Of a DNA stretch of 16,390 nucleotides, positions 6,254 to 13,636 are shown one piece after another. Numbering within the stretch: the stretch's first letter is position 1; each line of letters begins with the position of its first letter. Location: the NCBI GenBank assembly GCA_016206995.1, contig JACQQN010000175.1:1-16390 (forward strand). The letters are read 5' to 3'. The position numbers and the translations under genes were made by a program. The notes beneath the pieces are model-generated. The model searched no databases. It worked only from the letters and a program-made list of their open reading frames with translations, and was not told the DNA's origin. The stretch is from Candidatus Omnitrophota bacterium. GTDB taxonomy: Bacteria > Omnitrophota > Omnitrophia > Omnitrophales > Abzuiibacteriaceae.

Positions 6254-6264
6254 AGATTCCAATT

Positions 6265-7401
6265 ATGACACTCATGACTATTCTCGCGATTTTTGGAGTT
6301 ATCCTTGTGGCCGCCTTCTTGTTTTGGGCAAAATATTCCTTTGGGCGGTTGATCGAAAAACGTTTTGAGGAAGCAAGCTCAAGGGCGATTCGGGAAAATA
6401 TTGAAGCGATTCTGGCTATTGCAAGCAGCACACTTGAAGAAAAGACAAAGCAAATTCATGAAACACTTTCTGGGAACGAAAAATCCATCGAGTCATTAGT
6501 CGCCCAAGTTCAAGCGCAAGTCAAAAATTATCAGCAAGAAATCAAAACTACTGAACAGGACCGGGCAGTTAAGTTTAACGAAATCCTCACACTCACGTCG
6601 CGCCTCACAAGTTCTACGGACAAGCTCAATAGAATCCTAAGCACCAATAATCTTCGAGGCCAATGGGGCGAACGGATTGCGGATGACATCTTAAAATCAA
6701 CAGGTCTTCTCGAGGGCGTTCATTATCAGAAAAACAAACAGCTGGATACCAATGCGAACCGGCCCGACTTCACGTTTTTCCTGCCGGAAGGGTACAAAAT
6801 TAATATGGATGTCAAATTTCCGATCACCAATTTAGTCAAAGCCCAGGAAATCGAGGAGCCGTCGGAGCAAAAAAAATATTTGAAAGATTTTGAAACCGAT
6901 GTGAAAAATCGAATTCAGGAAATTGTAAAACGGGACTATGTCAATCCAGCTGAAAACACGGTCGATTTCGCAATTCTTTTTGTGCCGAGCGAAAGTGTTT
7001 ATGCCTCCATTCATGCTACCTGCGCTGATTTGTTTGGATATGCGGAAGAAAAGAGAGTGATTCTCGCCGCACCGTTTACGCTCATTGCGATTTTAAAAGT
7101 GATTTTGCAATCATTCCGTCATTTTTATTACGAACAGAAAATTCGCGACATTGTAAGTCTAATCGAAAAGTTGGGTGAAGACCTCGTAAGATTCCAGGAT
7201 CGTTTTTCCGGTTTTGAAACACACATCGAAAAAATGCGGCAAGCGTACCAGGAAATTGCAAAAACAAGTTTCCAAAAGATTCAGTCGAAAATTGAGCAGA
7301 TCAAATTGCATCAATCGGGAGCAAGTCAATCTTCGTCCATAAAAGTTTCAGGAGACCGTGAGCAGGACGAATCCCAATCTGCAACACTCATGGCTCGTTG
7401 A
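6265..7401 (+). CDS. rmuC: DNA recombination protein RmuC
   Basis: A 378-residue RmuC protein. It has an N-terminal membrane segment (residues 5-20), a long coiled coil (about 30-130), then the nuclease-like core of the PD-(D/E)xK fold. The core shows LRGQWGERIADDIL, NRPDFTFFLPEG with D168, MDVKFP with D182 and K184, and DFAILFVPSESVYASI. A second coiled coil closes the protein. RmuC limits inversions at short inverted repeats in E. coli; its biochemical activity is not settled. The protein is slightly shorter than E. coli RmuC, mostly in the coiled coil and tail. The following exported-protein gene starts 9 nt after the stop and is probably co-transcribed. Confidence 0.92.
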   Translation: MTLMTILAIFGVILVAAFLFWAKYSFGRLIEKRFEEASSRAIRENIEAILAIASSTLEEKTKQIHETLSGNEKSIESLVAQVQAQVKNYQQEIKTTEQDRAVKFNEILTLTSRLTSSTDKLNRILSTNNLRGQWGERIADDILKSTGLLEGVHYQKNKQLDTNANRPDFTFFLPEGYKINMDVKFPITNLVKAQEIEEPSEQKKYLKDFETDVKNRIQEIVKRDYVNPAENTVDFAILFVPSESVYASIHATCADLFGYAEEKRVILAAPFTLIAILKVILQSFRHFYYEQKIRDIVSLIEKLGEDLVRFQDRFSGFETHIEKMRQAYQEIAKTSFQKIQSKIEQIKLHQSGASQSSSIKVSGDREQDESQSATLMAR

Positions 7402-7410
7402 ACCTTCCGT

Positions 7411-8325
7411 ATGAAATTTACAATATCAAATTTTAGAAGAAACAAAGCAAAATTTTGCAAGTTTACAATGCTTCTTTCTAAAAGCATTTTTTGGCTCATT
7501 TTCTTTGGACTTGTTTTGTTCGGAAACGCAAAATTATTAATTGCTCAGGAGGATGAAAAAGTTTATCTTGCTGTTTCCGAATGGGTCAATCAAATGGCAA
7601 GTAAGCTTATAGAAGGAGAAGCGCCCGACAAATTATTTTCAATTTATTTTCAAGACATTCCCGTGAATGAAGCGCGCTCTTTGTTTCTCGATCCTCATCA
7701 ATGGATTCAGGGTGTGGATGAGAAAGAAATTGGCCGTTACATTGGTTCACTTGCTTTTGCTCGTATCAAAGCACCTTTTTTCAGAGTTGCAAACGCGGTT
7801 ATTGCCTATGAAGCGGAAGCAAAATTTATTCCAGGTATCGTTTCCTCAAAAGTCGTCGAACGGAAGCGGGAATCCAGCGAAAGTGAATTTGTTTTGATTG
7901 AGCGTGAACGAGAAATTCCCGTAGCTCTCAAAGCACTCATTGCTCAAGATGGGCGGTATCAAATTGAAAACCGAATTCAAAAAAAAGAAGGAGAGTGGCT
8001 TCTCGTCCATCTTCGTTTATCTGATTCCGACCGGGTGTCAGGAAAATGTTTAATGAAAGTGATTGAAGGTTTTGAGTACGTTAAAAACTTGGGTGCGGGC
8101 GAGGCGCTTTACCTGTCTGGAGGATTTGCGCTTCCTAATACGGGGTTCCTCAAGGTTGGCAAGAAAAATGGAGACGAAAAGAAACGAAATGGTTTCGGCG
8201 GGATCGCCCTTGGTGTTTTGGATAAGGTAGCTCAAAAGCTGGATGTTGGAAGCCATGTGTACCGCATCACAACCCAAGCCGTTCTTGAAGGCGCCTATCA
8301 AGATGCAGCTGCCGTTATTCAATAG
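7411..8325 (+). CDS. Exported protein of unknown function, ending at an in-frame TAG
   Basis: I do not recognise a family. The 304-residue product has a basic N-terminus and a hydrophobic stretch (about residues 20-45, ending LLIAQ), which looks like a signal peptide; M20 (ATG 7468) is a possible alternative start. The mature part is mixed alpha/beta, without cysteine pairs or repeats. It carries a Lys/Glu-rich charged patch (KVVERKRESSESEF) and a glycine-rich segment near the end (KRNGFGGIALGVLDKV). The gene lies 9 nt after rmuC. The frame stays open for 60 more codons beyond the TAG at 8323-8325, so the protein may be truncated by a nonsense change relative to its ancestor. No Shine-Dalgarno is visible. 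Confidence 0.6.
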   Translation: MKFTISNFRRNKAKFCKFTMLLSKSIFWLIFFGLVLFGNAKLLIAQEDEKVYLAVSEWVNQMASKLIEGEAPDKLFSIYFQDIPVNEARSLFLDPHQWIQGVDEKEIGRYIGSLAFARIKAPFFRVANAVIAYEAEAKFIPGIVSSKVVERKRESSESEFVLIEREREIPVALKALIAQDGRYQIENRIQKKEGEWLLVHLRLSDSDRVSGKCLMKVIEGFEYVKNLGAGEALYLSGGFALPNTGFLKVGKKNGDEKKRNGFGGIALGVLDKVAQKLDVGSHVYRITTQAVLEGAYQDAAAVIQ

Positions 8326-8508
8326 ACCACTGATGACCGATGGAAAGACAAGTGGGCTTATCAATTAACCAAAGAAGATTCCAAAACCTTTCACCGAGCA
8401 AGCGAGAAGCTTTTACAAAAAGCCAAGAAAAATCAGTGGATCTACTATGAACATCCGATCACTTCTATTCAAGAAAATTCTGCTGAAACGAAGCAAACCG
8501 CTTCTTGA
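8326..8508 (+). other. In-frame continuation after amber stop of the exported protein
   Basis: Directly after the TAG, the same frame runs 60 sense codons to a TGA at 8506-8508. The translation (starting TTDDRWKDKWAYQLTK and going on through helix-like Lys/Glu-rich sequence with WIYYEHP) looks like real protein rather than random DNA. No start codon with a ribosome site begins this stretch. The last 62 nt overlap the start of the GH3 gene in another frame. A CAG-to-TAG change, a sequencing error, or stop readthrough would each explain it. Confidence 0.45.
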
Positions 8509-10036
8509 GCGGTTCCGTTCTCTTGAAGCATGCATCAAAGTCCAAGAAGAAACACTCCTTGAGCTTATCCAATATGCCAGCAGAACTCGTTTTGGGATGG
8601 ACCACCATTTTTCATCCATTCGAAATATTTCTGACTATCAGAAAACAGTCCGGTTGAGGAAGTATGAAGATTTTTTTGATGAATATTTTTTACCAGCAAG
8701 CCGGGAAGCGGCTGCTCGCTTAAAAATCGAATACAATCCGATTCACACAAGTCCGTACTTAAATGATGTTACGTGGCCCGGCCTTGTTTCTTTTTTCGCT
8801 CTTTCTTCAGGGACCACTTCCGGCACTACCAAATTCTTACCGCTTACCAGAGAACTCATGTTCAGTAATTATCAAGCCAGTGTTGATTTGATCACTTTTC
8901 GTTTTATGAAGAATCCAGAGACGAAGATTTTAGATGGGAAAACATTTCTTTTGGGTGGAAGTGTTTCTCTGCGCGAAGATTGGAATGGAGAAGTGAAGAG
9001 TGGGGACTTGAGCGGAATTCTCGCTGCGAAACTTCCTCGCTTCGCACGAGGTATTTATTTTCCTGGAAAAGAAATTGCGGCCATCTCTTCTTGGGAGGAG
9101 AAAATAGAGCGCACGGCTGAAGCAGCTTTGAAAGAGGATATCGGCGTGATTGGGGGCGTCCCAAGCTGGGTGCTTATCTTCCTCGAGAAACTCAACCAAA
9201 AAGTGGCGGTGAAAGGAGACTTTAAAAAACTTTGGCCTTCCTTCGAGCTTTTTGTGCATGGAGGCATTTCCTTTGAGCCCTACCAGACTCAATTTGAAAG
9301 TTGGTTTGGCCCCGATGTCGATTACCAGGAGGTTTACCCAGCTTCAGAATCATTTATTGCAATTGAAGATCCTGTGGATCACGAGCTCCGGTTGATGGTT
9401 CATTATGGAACGTTCTATGAATTTGTACCTGTTAGTGAACTTGGAAGCAGTTCGCCAAAACGTCTTACGCTTGCGGAAGTTGAGGTGGGCCAAAATTACG
9501 CTATCGCACTCACGACGAATGGAGGCCTTTGGAGTTACTTGTTGGGTGACACGATCCGATTTATTTCAAAAGATCCCCCCCTCATTAAAATTACAGGCCG
9601 AACAAAATTTTTCCTTTCTGCTTTTGGAGAACATTTGATTCAAGAAGAAATCGAAACGGCGCTTGGGAAAGCATGCCAAGCTTATCAAGCGCTTCTGATT
9701 GATTTCCATGTCGCACCATTTTTCCCAGACGGGAAAGAAACTCTCGGTTACCATCAGTTCTTGATTGAGTTTGAACGAACACCTTCAGATTTGAAGGCTT
9801 TTATTCGGGTTTATGACGAGGTGCTCCAAGCATTAAATGAAGATTACGCAGCTCATCGCACCGGCGGTTTTGGATTAGGAAGTCCTGAGTTTACAATTGT
9901 CCCCAAGGGGTTTTTTGTAGGGTGGATGAAAGCAAAGGGCAAAATTGGTGGTCAACACAAGGTGCCGAGAATTTCAGGGGACCGAAACCTCTTGAACGAT
10001 ATGTTCCGCTTTCTTTCCGGCAAGCAAGGCTCGTGA
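8447..10036 (+). CDS. GH3-family acyl-adenylate-forming enzyme
   Basis: A 529-residue protein of the GH3 family, named after plant auxin/jasmonate amido synthetases. These enzymes adenylate a carboxylic acid with ATP and join it to an amino acid or other nucleophile. Motifs in order: SSGTTSGTTK (residues 120-129, ATP P-loop-like motif), YPASESFIAIED (adenine region), TTNGGLWSYLLGDTIRF, ITGRTKFFLSAFGEHL (hinge), and the C-terminal GGQHKVPRISGDR. Full length and all motifs are kept, so the enzyme is probably active. The substrate in bacteria is unknown. ATG 8447 fits the usual bacterial GH3 start. The gene lies close behind the exported protein and converges on an alpha/beta hydrolase gene. Confidence 0.87.
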   Translation: MNIRSLLFKKILLKRSKPLLERFRSLEACIKVQEETLLELIQYASRTRFGMDHHFSSIRNISDYQKTVRLRKYEDFFDEYFLPASREAAARLKIEYNPIHTSPYLNDVTWPGLVSFFALSSGTTSGTTKFLPLTRELMFSNYQASVDLITFRFMKNPETKILDGKTFLLGGSVSLREDWNGEVKSGDLSGILAAKLPRFARGIYFPGKEIAAISSWEEKIERTAEAALKEDIGVIGGVPSWVLIFLEKLNQKVAVKGDFKKLWPSFELFVHGGISFEPYQTQFESWFGPDVDYQEVYPASESFIAIEDPVDHELRLMVHYGTFYEFVPVSELGSSSPKRLTLAEVEVGQNYAIALTTNGGLWSYLLGDTIRFISKDPPLIKITGRTKFFLSAFGEHLIQEEIETALGKACQAYQALLIDFHVAPFFPDGKETLGYHQFLIEFERTPSDLKAFIRVYDEVLQALNEDYAAHRTGGFGLGSPEFTIVPKGFFVGWMKAKGKIGGQHKVPRISGDRNLLNDMFRFLSGKQGS

Positions 10037-10930
10037 CGCTGCTTGATCGAGATCAAATGAGATTAATCGTTTGCCTTCGAGGCGGGCAAACCGCTCAGCT
10101 TCCTTGGGTTCGCGGCCAATGAGGAATTCTCGGATTTGTTCGTTCACGAATTGCGCCCGCTCGATTTGAGGGGCATGCCCGCATTTTGGAATCACAATCA
10201 TTCTTACATTGGAACCATGATCCCGCATTTTCTTAATTGCCTCGTAAGCTTGCCAGATTGGGATGATTTGATCTTCTTCGCCGCAAATGAATAGAATCGG
10301 TTGCTTCAGCTCGAGCAGGTTATTGATGATGCAATTTTTTTTAGTGACTTGGGCCATTCTAACAAATCCGAGCCGCCATTTTTTATTTTCAAATCGTTCC
10401 TTCAAAATGTCCACAATTTCATCGATCACAAAATCTTTTTTGTTGTAGAAAATCGCAGCAATCATGGCGGCAAGGTTGCGTTTGCTCACGCCGTCAATCA
10501 CAGGTAAATTTTCATCTCCACCTAGGCCCGAGGGACAAATTAAAACCAGTTTTGATACGAGCTCTGGGTGTTTTGTGGCGAGCGTGACAATTGTTTGGCA
10601 ACCGCTTGAACTTCCAACGAGGTAGTAAGGTGGGGTTGTTACAAAAGAATCAAGATAAGTTTTCAATCGATCAGCAATCCATGGGACAGAGACTTTTTGA
10701 AGTTCTCGGAGATAGTTGTCTGCGCTAAAAAGATACAAATTGGGGACATGGACAAGAAAGTTTTCCGCAAGCGGCCCAGTATTGAAATACCAGCTTTCAT
10801 ATTGCTCCGCAACCCCATTCACCAAAATAATCGGGGGTTTTTTCTTAAAATCCGTTTTGATTAAATGGCGCAGGACTTGCTTGATGAATAAATCAAAGGG
10901 GACCCGCTTGCTTTCTATTTTTTTCTGCAT
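9974..10930 (-). CDS. Alpha/beta-fold hydrolase
   Basis: A 318-residue hydrolase of the MhpC/BphD-like superfamily. It shows ILVNGVAEQYESW (oxyanion loop, with NG in place of the usual HG), GSSSG with the nucleophilic serine, CGEEDQIIPIWQA with the catalytic Asp, and KCGHAPQIERAQFVNEQIREFL with the catalytic His. The triad is complete. About 35 residues follow the last helix, and 63 nt of this tail overlap the end of the GH3 gene on the other strand. ATG 10930 was chosen; an in-frame TTG at 10978 would add 16 residues. No signal peptide is seen, so it is probably cytoplasmic. The substrate is unknown; esterase, amidase or C-C hydrolase activity is possible. Confidence 0.8.
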   Translation of the reverse strand: MQKKIESKRVPFDLFIKQVLRHLIKTDFKKKPPIILVNGVAEQYESWYFNTGPLAENFLVHVPNLYLFSADNYLRELQKVSVPWIADRLKTYLDSFVTTPPYYLVGSSSGCQTIVTLATKHPELVSKLVLICPSGLGGDENLPVIDGVSKRNLAAMIAAIFYNKKDFVIDEIVDILKERFENKKWRLGFVRMAQVTKKNCIINNLLELKQPILFICGEEDQIIPIWQAYEAIKKMRDHGSNVRMIVIPKCGHAPQIERAQFVNEQIREFLIGREPKEAERFARLEGKRLISFDLDQAASRALLAGKKAEHIVQEVSVP

Positions 10931-11002
10931 ACATTCTACGGATAATTGCCTCTTAAAAACAAACCCGTTAAGTTGCAATCACAGAGCTACTATACTATAC
11001 TC

Positions 11003-11008
11003 ATTATA
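11003..11008 (-). promoter_or_regulatory. Perfect -10 box upstream of the hydrolase gene
   Basis: The minus strand reads TATAAT here, followed by a short tandem TATAG repeat. No convincing -35 box is found 16-18 bp upstream. The start would lie about 20 nt before TTG 10978 and about 65 nt before ATG 10930. Confidence 0.35.
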
Positions 11009-11050
11009 GATACGCAACGGGTAGGTTTGCGGGAATCTTTGATACAGGGC

Positions 11051-11078
11051 TTGTTAGGAGCAAAACCCAGGGCATAAT
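11051..11078 (+). promoter_or_regulatory. Possible promoter of the response regulator gene
   Basis: TTGTTA (11051-11056) and CATAAT (11073-11078) are 16 bp apart, with the predicted start about 22 nt before ATG 11108. It lies back to back with the hydrolase promoter region. Confidence 0.45.
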
Positions 11079-11107
11079 CAAGAAAGTATTAATCATTGGA
11101 TCAACTA

Positions 11108-11539
11108 ATGAACACGTCAATTAAAACTGAAAATGGACGTGATGTTCGGGTGTTGGTAGTGGATGATGAAGAAGAAATCCGTGAGCTCCTGTCTGGTTTT
11201 TTGAGAGACACAGGCTTCGAAGTTGCAGTTGCTTGCACCGGAAACGAAGCGTTATCGCAAGCCACGCAATTTTCACCTCATGTGATTTTGCTTGATATTA
11301 TTCTTCCTGATATTGATGGAATTAGTGTTTATGAAACGTTACGTAAAAATCGGATTCAATCAAAGATTCCAATAGTGTTCTTTAGTGCGCTTGCTGAAAA
11401 TAGAGCGGTCATGTTCTCAAAACGTATTCGTGGCAGCGCGCCATATTCTTTGATCCCAAAGCCCGTGAGTACTAACTTGTTAATTAAAGAAATTCAGAAA
11501 TTACTCAACGCTTCGACGAATCATATGGACAGTAATTAA
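11108..11539 (+). CDS. Single-domain response regulator (CheY-like)
   Basis: A 143-residue receiver domain with all functional residues: the acidic pair D19-D20 in LVVDDEEE, the phospho-acceptor D63 in ILLDIILPDIDG, S93 in VFFSALAE, and K118 in LIPKPVS. No DNA-binding or enzymatic output domain is attached, so it should act by protein contact, like CheY or Spo0F. The first 12 residues are an unstructured lead-in. ATG 11108 was chosen over TTG 11096; there is no strong Shine-Dalgarno. No histidine kinase is adjacent. The zinc-ribbon membrane protein starts 21 nt after the stop and is the obvious candidate for co-expression. Confidence 0.88.
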   Translation: MNTSIKTENGRDVRVLVVDDEEEIRELLSGFLRDTGFEVAVACTGNEALSQATQFSPHVILLDIILPDIDGISVYETLRKNRIQSKIPIVFFSALAENRAVMFSKRIRGSAPYSLIPKPVSTNLLIKEIQKLLNASTNHMDSN

Positions 11540-11560
11540 TTCCAAACGTTCGAGATCTCG

Positions 11561-12904
11561 GTGGACATAAAAACCATTCGCTATCACTGCCAAAATTGCG
11601 GTAAACATTTTGAATTACGAGAAGAAGAATCTCCAAGGTGCCCTTCTTGTTTTTGGACAAGTTCAATTCGATCACTTGACGAACCGGAAGCATTAGAGCG
11701 TAAACCTACTTCCGCTGCGCGACCAACAAGGGACTTTCCATTTAAAATCATGCCAGTTAAGGTGCCAAAAGCTTTCTTTCAGTTTCTTTGGATCGCCATT
11801 TTAATCTTGCTAATCGGCAGCGGGTTTTATTATTTGGTTGTAAAAACAAAGCTCGTTCAGAAAATTGGTCAATCAATTTCGAAAAAAAGCAGCACAACGC
11901 AAGTTTCTTCTACAGCTTTGAAACCAAAAGCGGCTTCCTCTAACGCCTCTGCACACGCAAAAGCAAGTTTGCCGCTCCTTCTTTCCGAAGAGGAGCGAAC
12001 AGTGCTCACCAATAAAGAGTCAATCGCCATCCCAAGAAAACTAAGTGAGGATGAAATGGAAATTGTAAACCGTCGGGTCGATTTTCCCATTGACGGTCAA
12101 GCGCTGCCCGCGCTTAAATTTTGGAGTGAAAAGGAATTTAAAGATTTCTTAACCACTGAGCAAAAAGCGCGCGGCATCCAATTTTCTTGGGGCTATGAGC
12201 ATTCTTTGAATAAACTTTTTACAGAACACTATTTGAAAGCAGGTGGGCTTTTTCAGAAAAAAGAAATCGACCCGGCGCAGCAAGAACTTTTTAAAGCCCT
12301 TCTTTTCCCAGTTTATTCAAATGACATTCGCTTGCACCGTGCGGTTGCCCTTGTCATGCTTCAAAAATATATCAGCGATGTTCTTGAAAAGGTCAAGGCA
12401 TTGAACGGTTACACTCTTCAACAAACAGTTGCTCAAGGCCTGAATGATTTGAAGGAAAATTATGATGGCTTCTTTGGAGTCGCGAAACAAAGCAATTGGG
12501 ATGAAGCGCTTCAATTCATTCAGAGGTTAGAAGACAAAGCGAAACTTCTTGAGACTGAAATCAATCAGTTTGAGGTGAAACCTTCACCCGTGATTTCTCA
12601 AATCGATCCGGATATTCAAAGAGGGCTTTCGTTTCATCGAGAAACAGCATCAACTCTTACGAGCAACCTTAATTCAATCTTAGCTGACCTTAGAATTAAG
12701 AAAAAGACGCTCGAACAAAACACCTCCAAATCTCTCGAAACAGTCAAAACCAAGTACGAAGCTGCCTTGGTTGCCATTCAGGATCAAAAGTGGCAAGAAG
12801 CATTGACTCTTCTTGAGTCGGTGGCGTATCCTCCTGAAGCAGCGGATGACGCCAAGCGAAAAACGGCCGTTCTCTTGAGGTTGGTTGAAAAGCCAAAAAC
12901 CTAA
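11561..12904 (+). CDS. Zinc-ribbon membrane protein with large coiled-coil/helical C-terminal part
   Basis: A 447-residue protein of unknown function. Residues 7-30 form a small zinc ribbon (C10-X2-C13 and C27-X2-C30, in YHCQNCGKHF and RCPSCFW). A basic, proline-containing linker leads to one transmembrane helix (about 72-94). The rest is Lys/Gln/Glu-rich, mainly helical, with coiled-coil regions near 290-340 and 355-420 and a TPR-like final repeat (YEAALVAIQDQKWQEALTLL). The positive-inside rule leaves the ribbon in the cytoplasm and the large part outside the inner membrane, though the KTK-KK segment after the helix makes orientation uncertain. GTG 11561 was chosen as the only start before the ribbon. 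It follows the response regulator by 21 nt. Confidence 0.6.
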   Translation: MDIKTIRYHCQNCGKHFELREEESPRCPSCFWTSSIRSLDEPEALERKPTSAARPTRDFPFKIMPVKVPKAFFQFLWIAILILLIGSGFYYLVVKTKLVQKIGQSISKKSSTTQVSSTALKPKAASSNASAHAKASLPLLLSEEERTVLTNKESIAIPRKLSEDEMEIVNRRVDFPIDGQALPALKFWSEKEFKDFLTTEQKARGIQFSWGYEHSLNKLFTEHYLKAGGLFQKKEIDPAQQELFKALLFPVYSNDIRLHRAVALVMLQKYISDVLEKVKALNGYTLQQTVAQGLNDLKENYDGFFGVAKQSNWDEALQFIQRLEDKAKLLETEINQFEVKPSPVISQIDPDIQRGLSFHRETASTLTSNLNSILADLRIKKKTLEQNTSKSLETVKTKYEAALVAIQDQKWQEALTLLESVAYPPEAADDAKRKTAVLLRLVEKPKT

Positions 12905-13198
12905 AACTACAAGAACTTCCCAAACCAAACACCCACTCTTTCGGCTTTATTTTCCTCTTTATCTTGATGCCATAGTGTGTCTTTATGAAAGACGCCTTCA
13001 GGTAAAAATTGTTAAAGAAATACCTCGTGCAACCGATGATAGAATGGTAAGAAAAACCCTTAAAAGGGAAGGGGTCTTGATAGAAAAAGATCCCATAAGT
13101 GGCTCCAAACCATAGCCCATGAGAAACGGTAGAGGCCTATGGATTTTGGGTAGCTTGATGATCACAGTGTAAGGTAGAAACATAAAAAGGGAGGTAAA
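12905..13198 (+). other. Long intergenic leader with several hairpins
   Basis: These 294 bases lie between the zinc-ribbon protein and the TIGR04073-like gene. They contain a row of plus-strand inverted repeats: GTCTTT-ATG-AAAGAC (12979-12993), AGGTA/TACCT (13000-13025), CCCT-TAAA-AGGG (13057-13068), GGGGTCTT/AAGATCCC (13071-13094), and a bulged stem pairing CCAAACCATAG with CTATGGATTTTGG (13105-13149). No known riboswitch class was recognised. A frame open to TAG 13113-13115 gives a basic 47-residue peptide from GTG 12975 (ending EKDPISGSKP); it has no ribosome binding site and is poorly supported. No terminator follows the upstream gene. Confidence 0.35.
13105..13149 (+). repeat. Bulged hairpin in the leader of the TIGR04073-like gene
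   Basis: CCAAA (13105-13109) pairs with TTTGG (13145-13149) and CCATAG (13110-13115) with CTATGG (13137-13142), with a two-base bulge (13143-13144). The loop can extend by CC/GG pairing. It ends 49 nt before the start codon and is not followed by a U-tract, so it is not an intrinsic terminator. Confidence 0.45.
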
Positions 13199-13579
13199 AT
13201 GAAGAAACTAATTTGGTTGATGGTTGTGCTCGTTGCTTTTGCTATGCCATTAGCCTTTGCTGATGAAGCGGCTACAAGCACAAGCGGTGGATTGAGCAAG
13301 GTTTCTGAAGCAGCCGATTCTTCCGATTATTTAGTAAAGTTTCCAGGCATGCTGGTGCGTGGGATTGTCCACGTGGTTGCATCGCCATTTGAGCTTTTAA
13401 AGAGCATCTTTGATGAAACCAAAGATGGTCAGCCGATAATTGGAACGCTCAAAGGAATTGGGGTTGGTACCATGAACATGACAAGCCGCGCTTTGGTCGG
13501 CGCATGGGATATTGCAACTTGCTGGCTTCCCCAATACAACGGTGAAAAACCTCCCGTTGCGAATGTTTTAACGATTTAA
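13199..13579 (+). CDS. Exosortase-system-associated secreted protein (TIGR04073-like)
   Basis: A 126-residue exported protein. A classical signal peptide (MKKLIWLMVVLVAFAMPLAFA) is probably cut after A21. The mature part holds the pattern typical of TIGR04073: GMLVRGIVHVVASPFELLKSI, then GTLKGIGVGTMNMTSRALVGAWDIATCWLP and a short tail PPVANVLTI. Family members occur in genomes that encode exosortase/PEP-CTERM-type sorting; their function is unknown. No PEP-CTERM tail is present on this protein. It has the best ribosome binding site of the window, GGGAGG 5 nt before the ATG, which suggests high expression. It is a single gene between a structured leader and a strong terminator. Confidence 0.7.
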   Translation: MKKLIWLMVVLVAFAMPLAFADEAATSTSGGLSKVSEAADSSDYLVKFPGMLVRGIVHVVASPFELLKSIFDETKDGQPIIGTLKGIGVGTMNMTSRALVGAWDIATCWLPQYNGEKPPVANVLTI

Positions 13580-13601
13580 GTTTTTAAAGAACCAAGTTTT
13601 G

Positions 13602-13636
13602 ATAAGGGGCGGGTTTAAACCCGCCCCTTATTTTTC
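13602..13636 (+). terminator. Strong intrinsic terminator, perfect 30-nt palindrome
   Basis: Bases 13602-13631 form a perfect palindrome: two 15-base arms running ATAAGGGGCGGG to the TTTAAA centre and back. A T-run (13631-13635) follows on the plus strand. It ends the TIGR04073-like transcript. In the other direction the hairpin is followed by TCAAAACTT, so termination of plsC is possible but weaker. The plsC stop codon (13628-13630) lies inside the stem. Confidence 0.9.

Noticed and set aside
11505..11693. Minus-strand frame across the junction of the response regulator and zinc-ribbon genes.
   Set aside because: It is a shadow of two well-supported plus-strand genes and has no start context.
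12975..13115. Small basic protein (about 47 residues, ending EKDPISGSKP) in the leader of the TIGR04073-like gene.
   Set aside because: It needs a GTG start without a Shine-Dalgarno, and its end falls inside a strong hairpin. It is kept only as an alternative reading of the leader.
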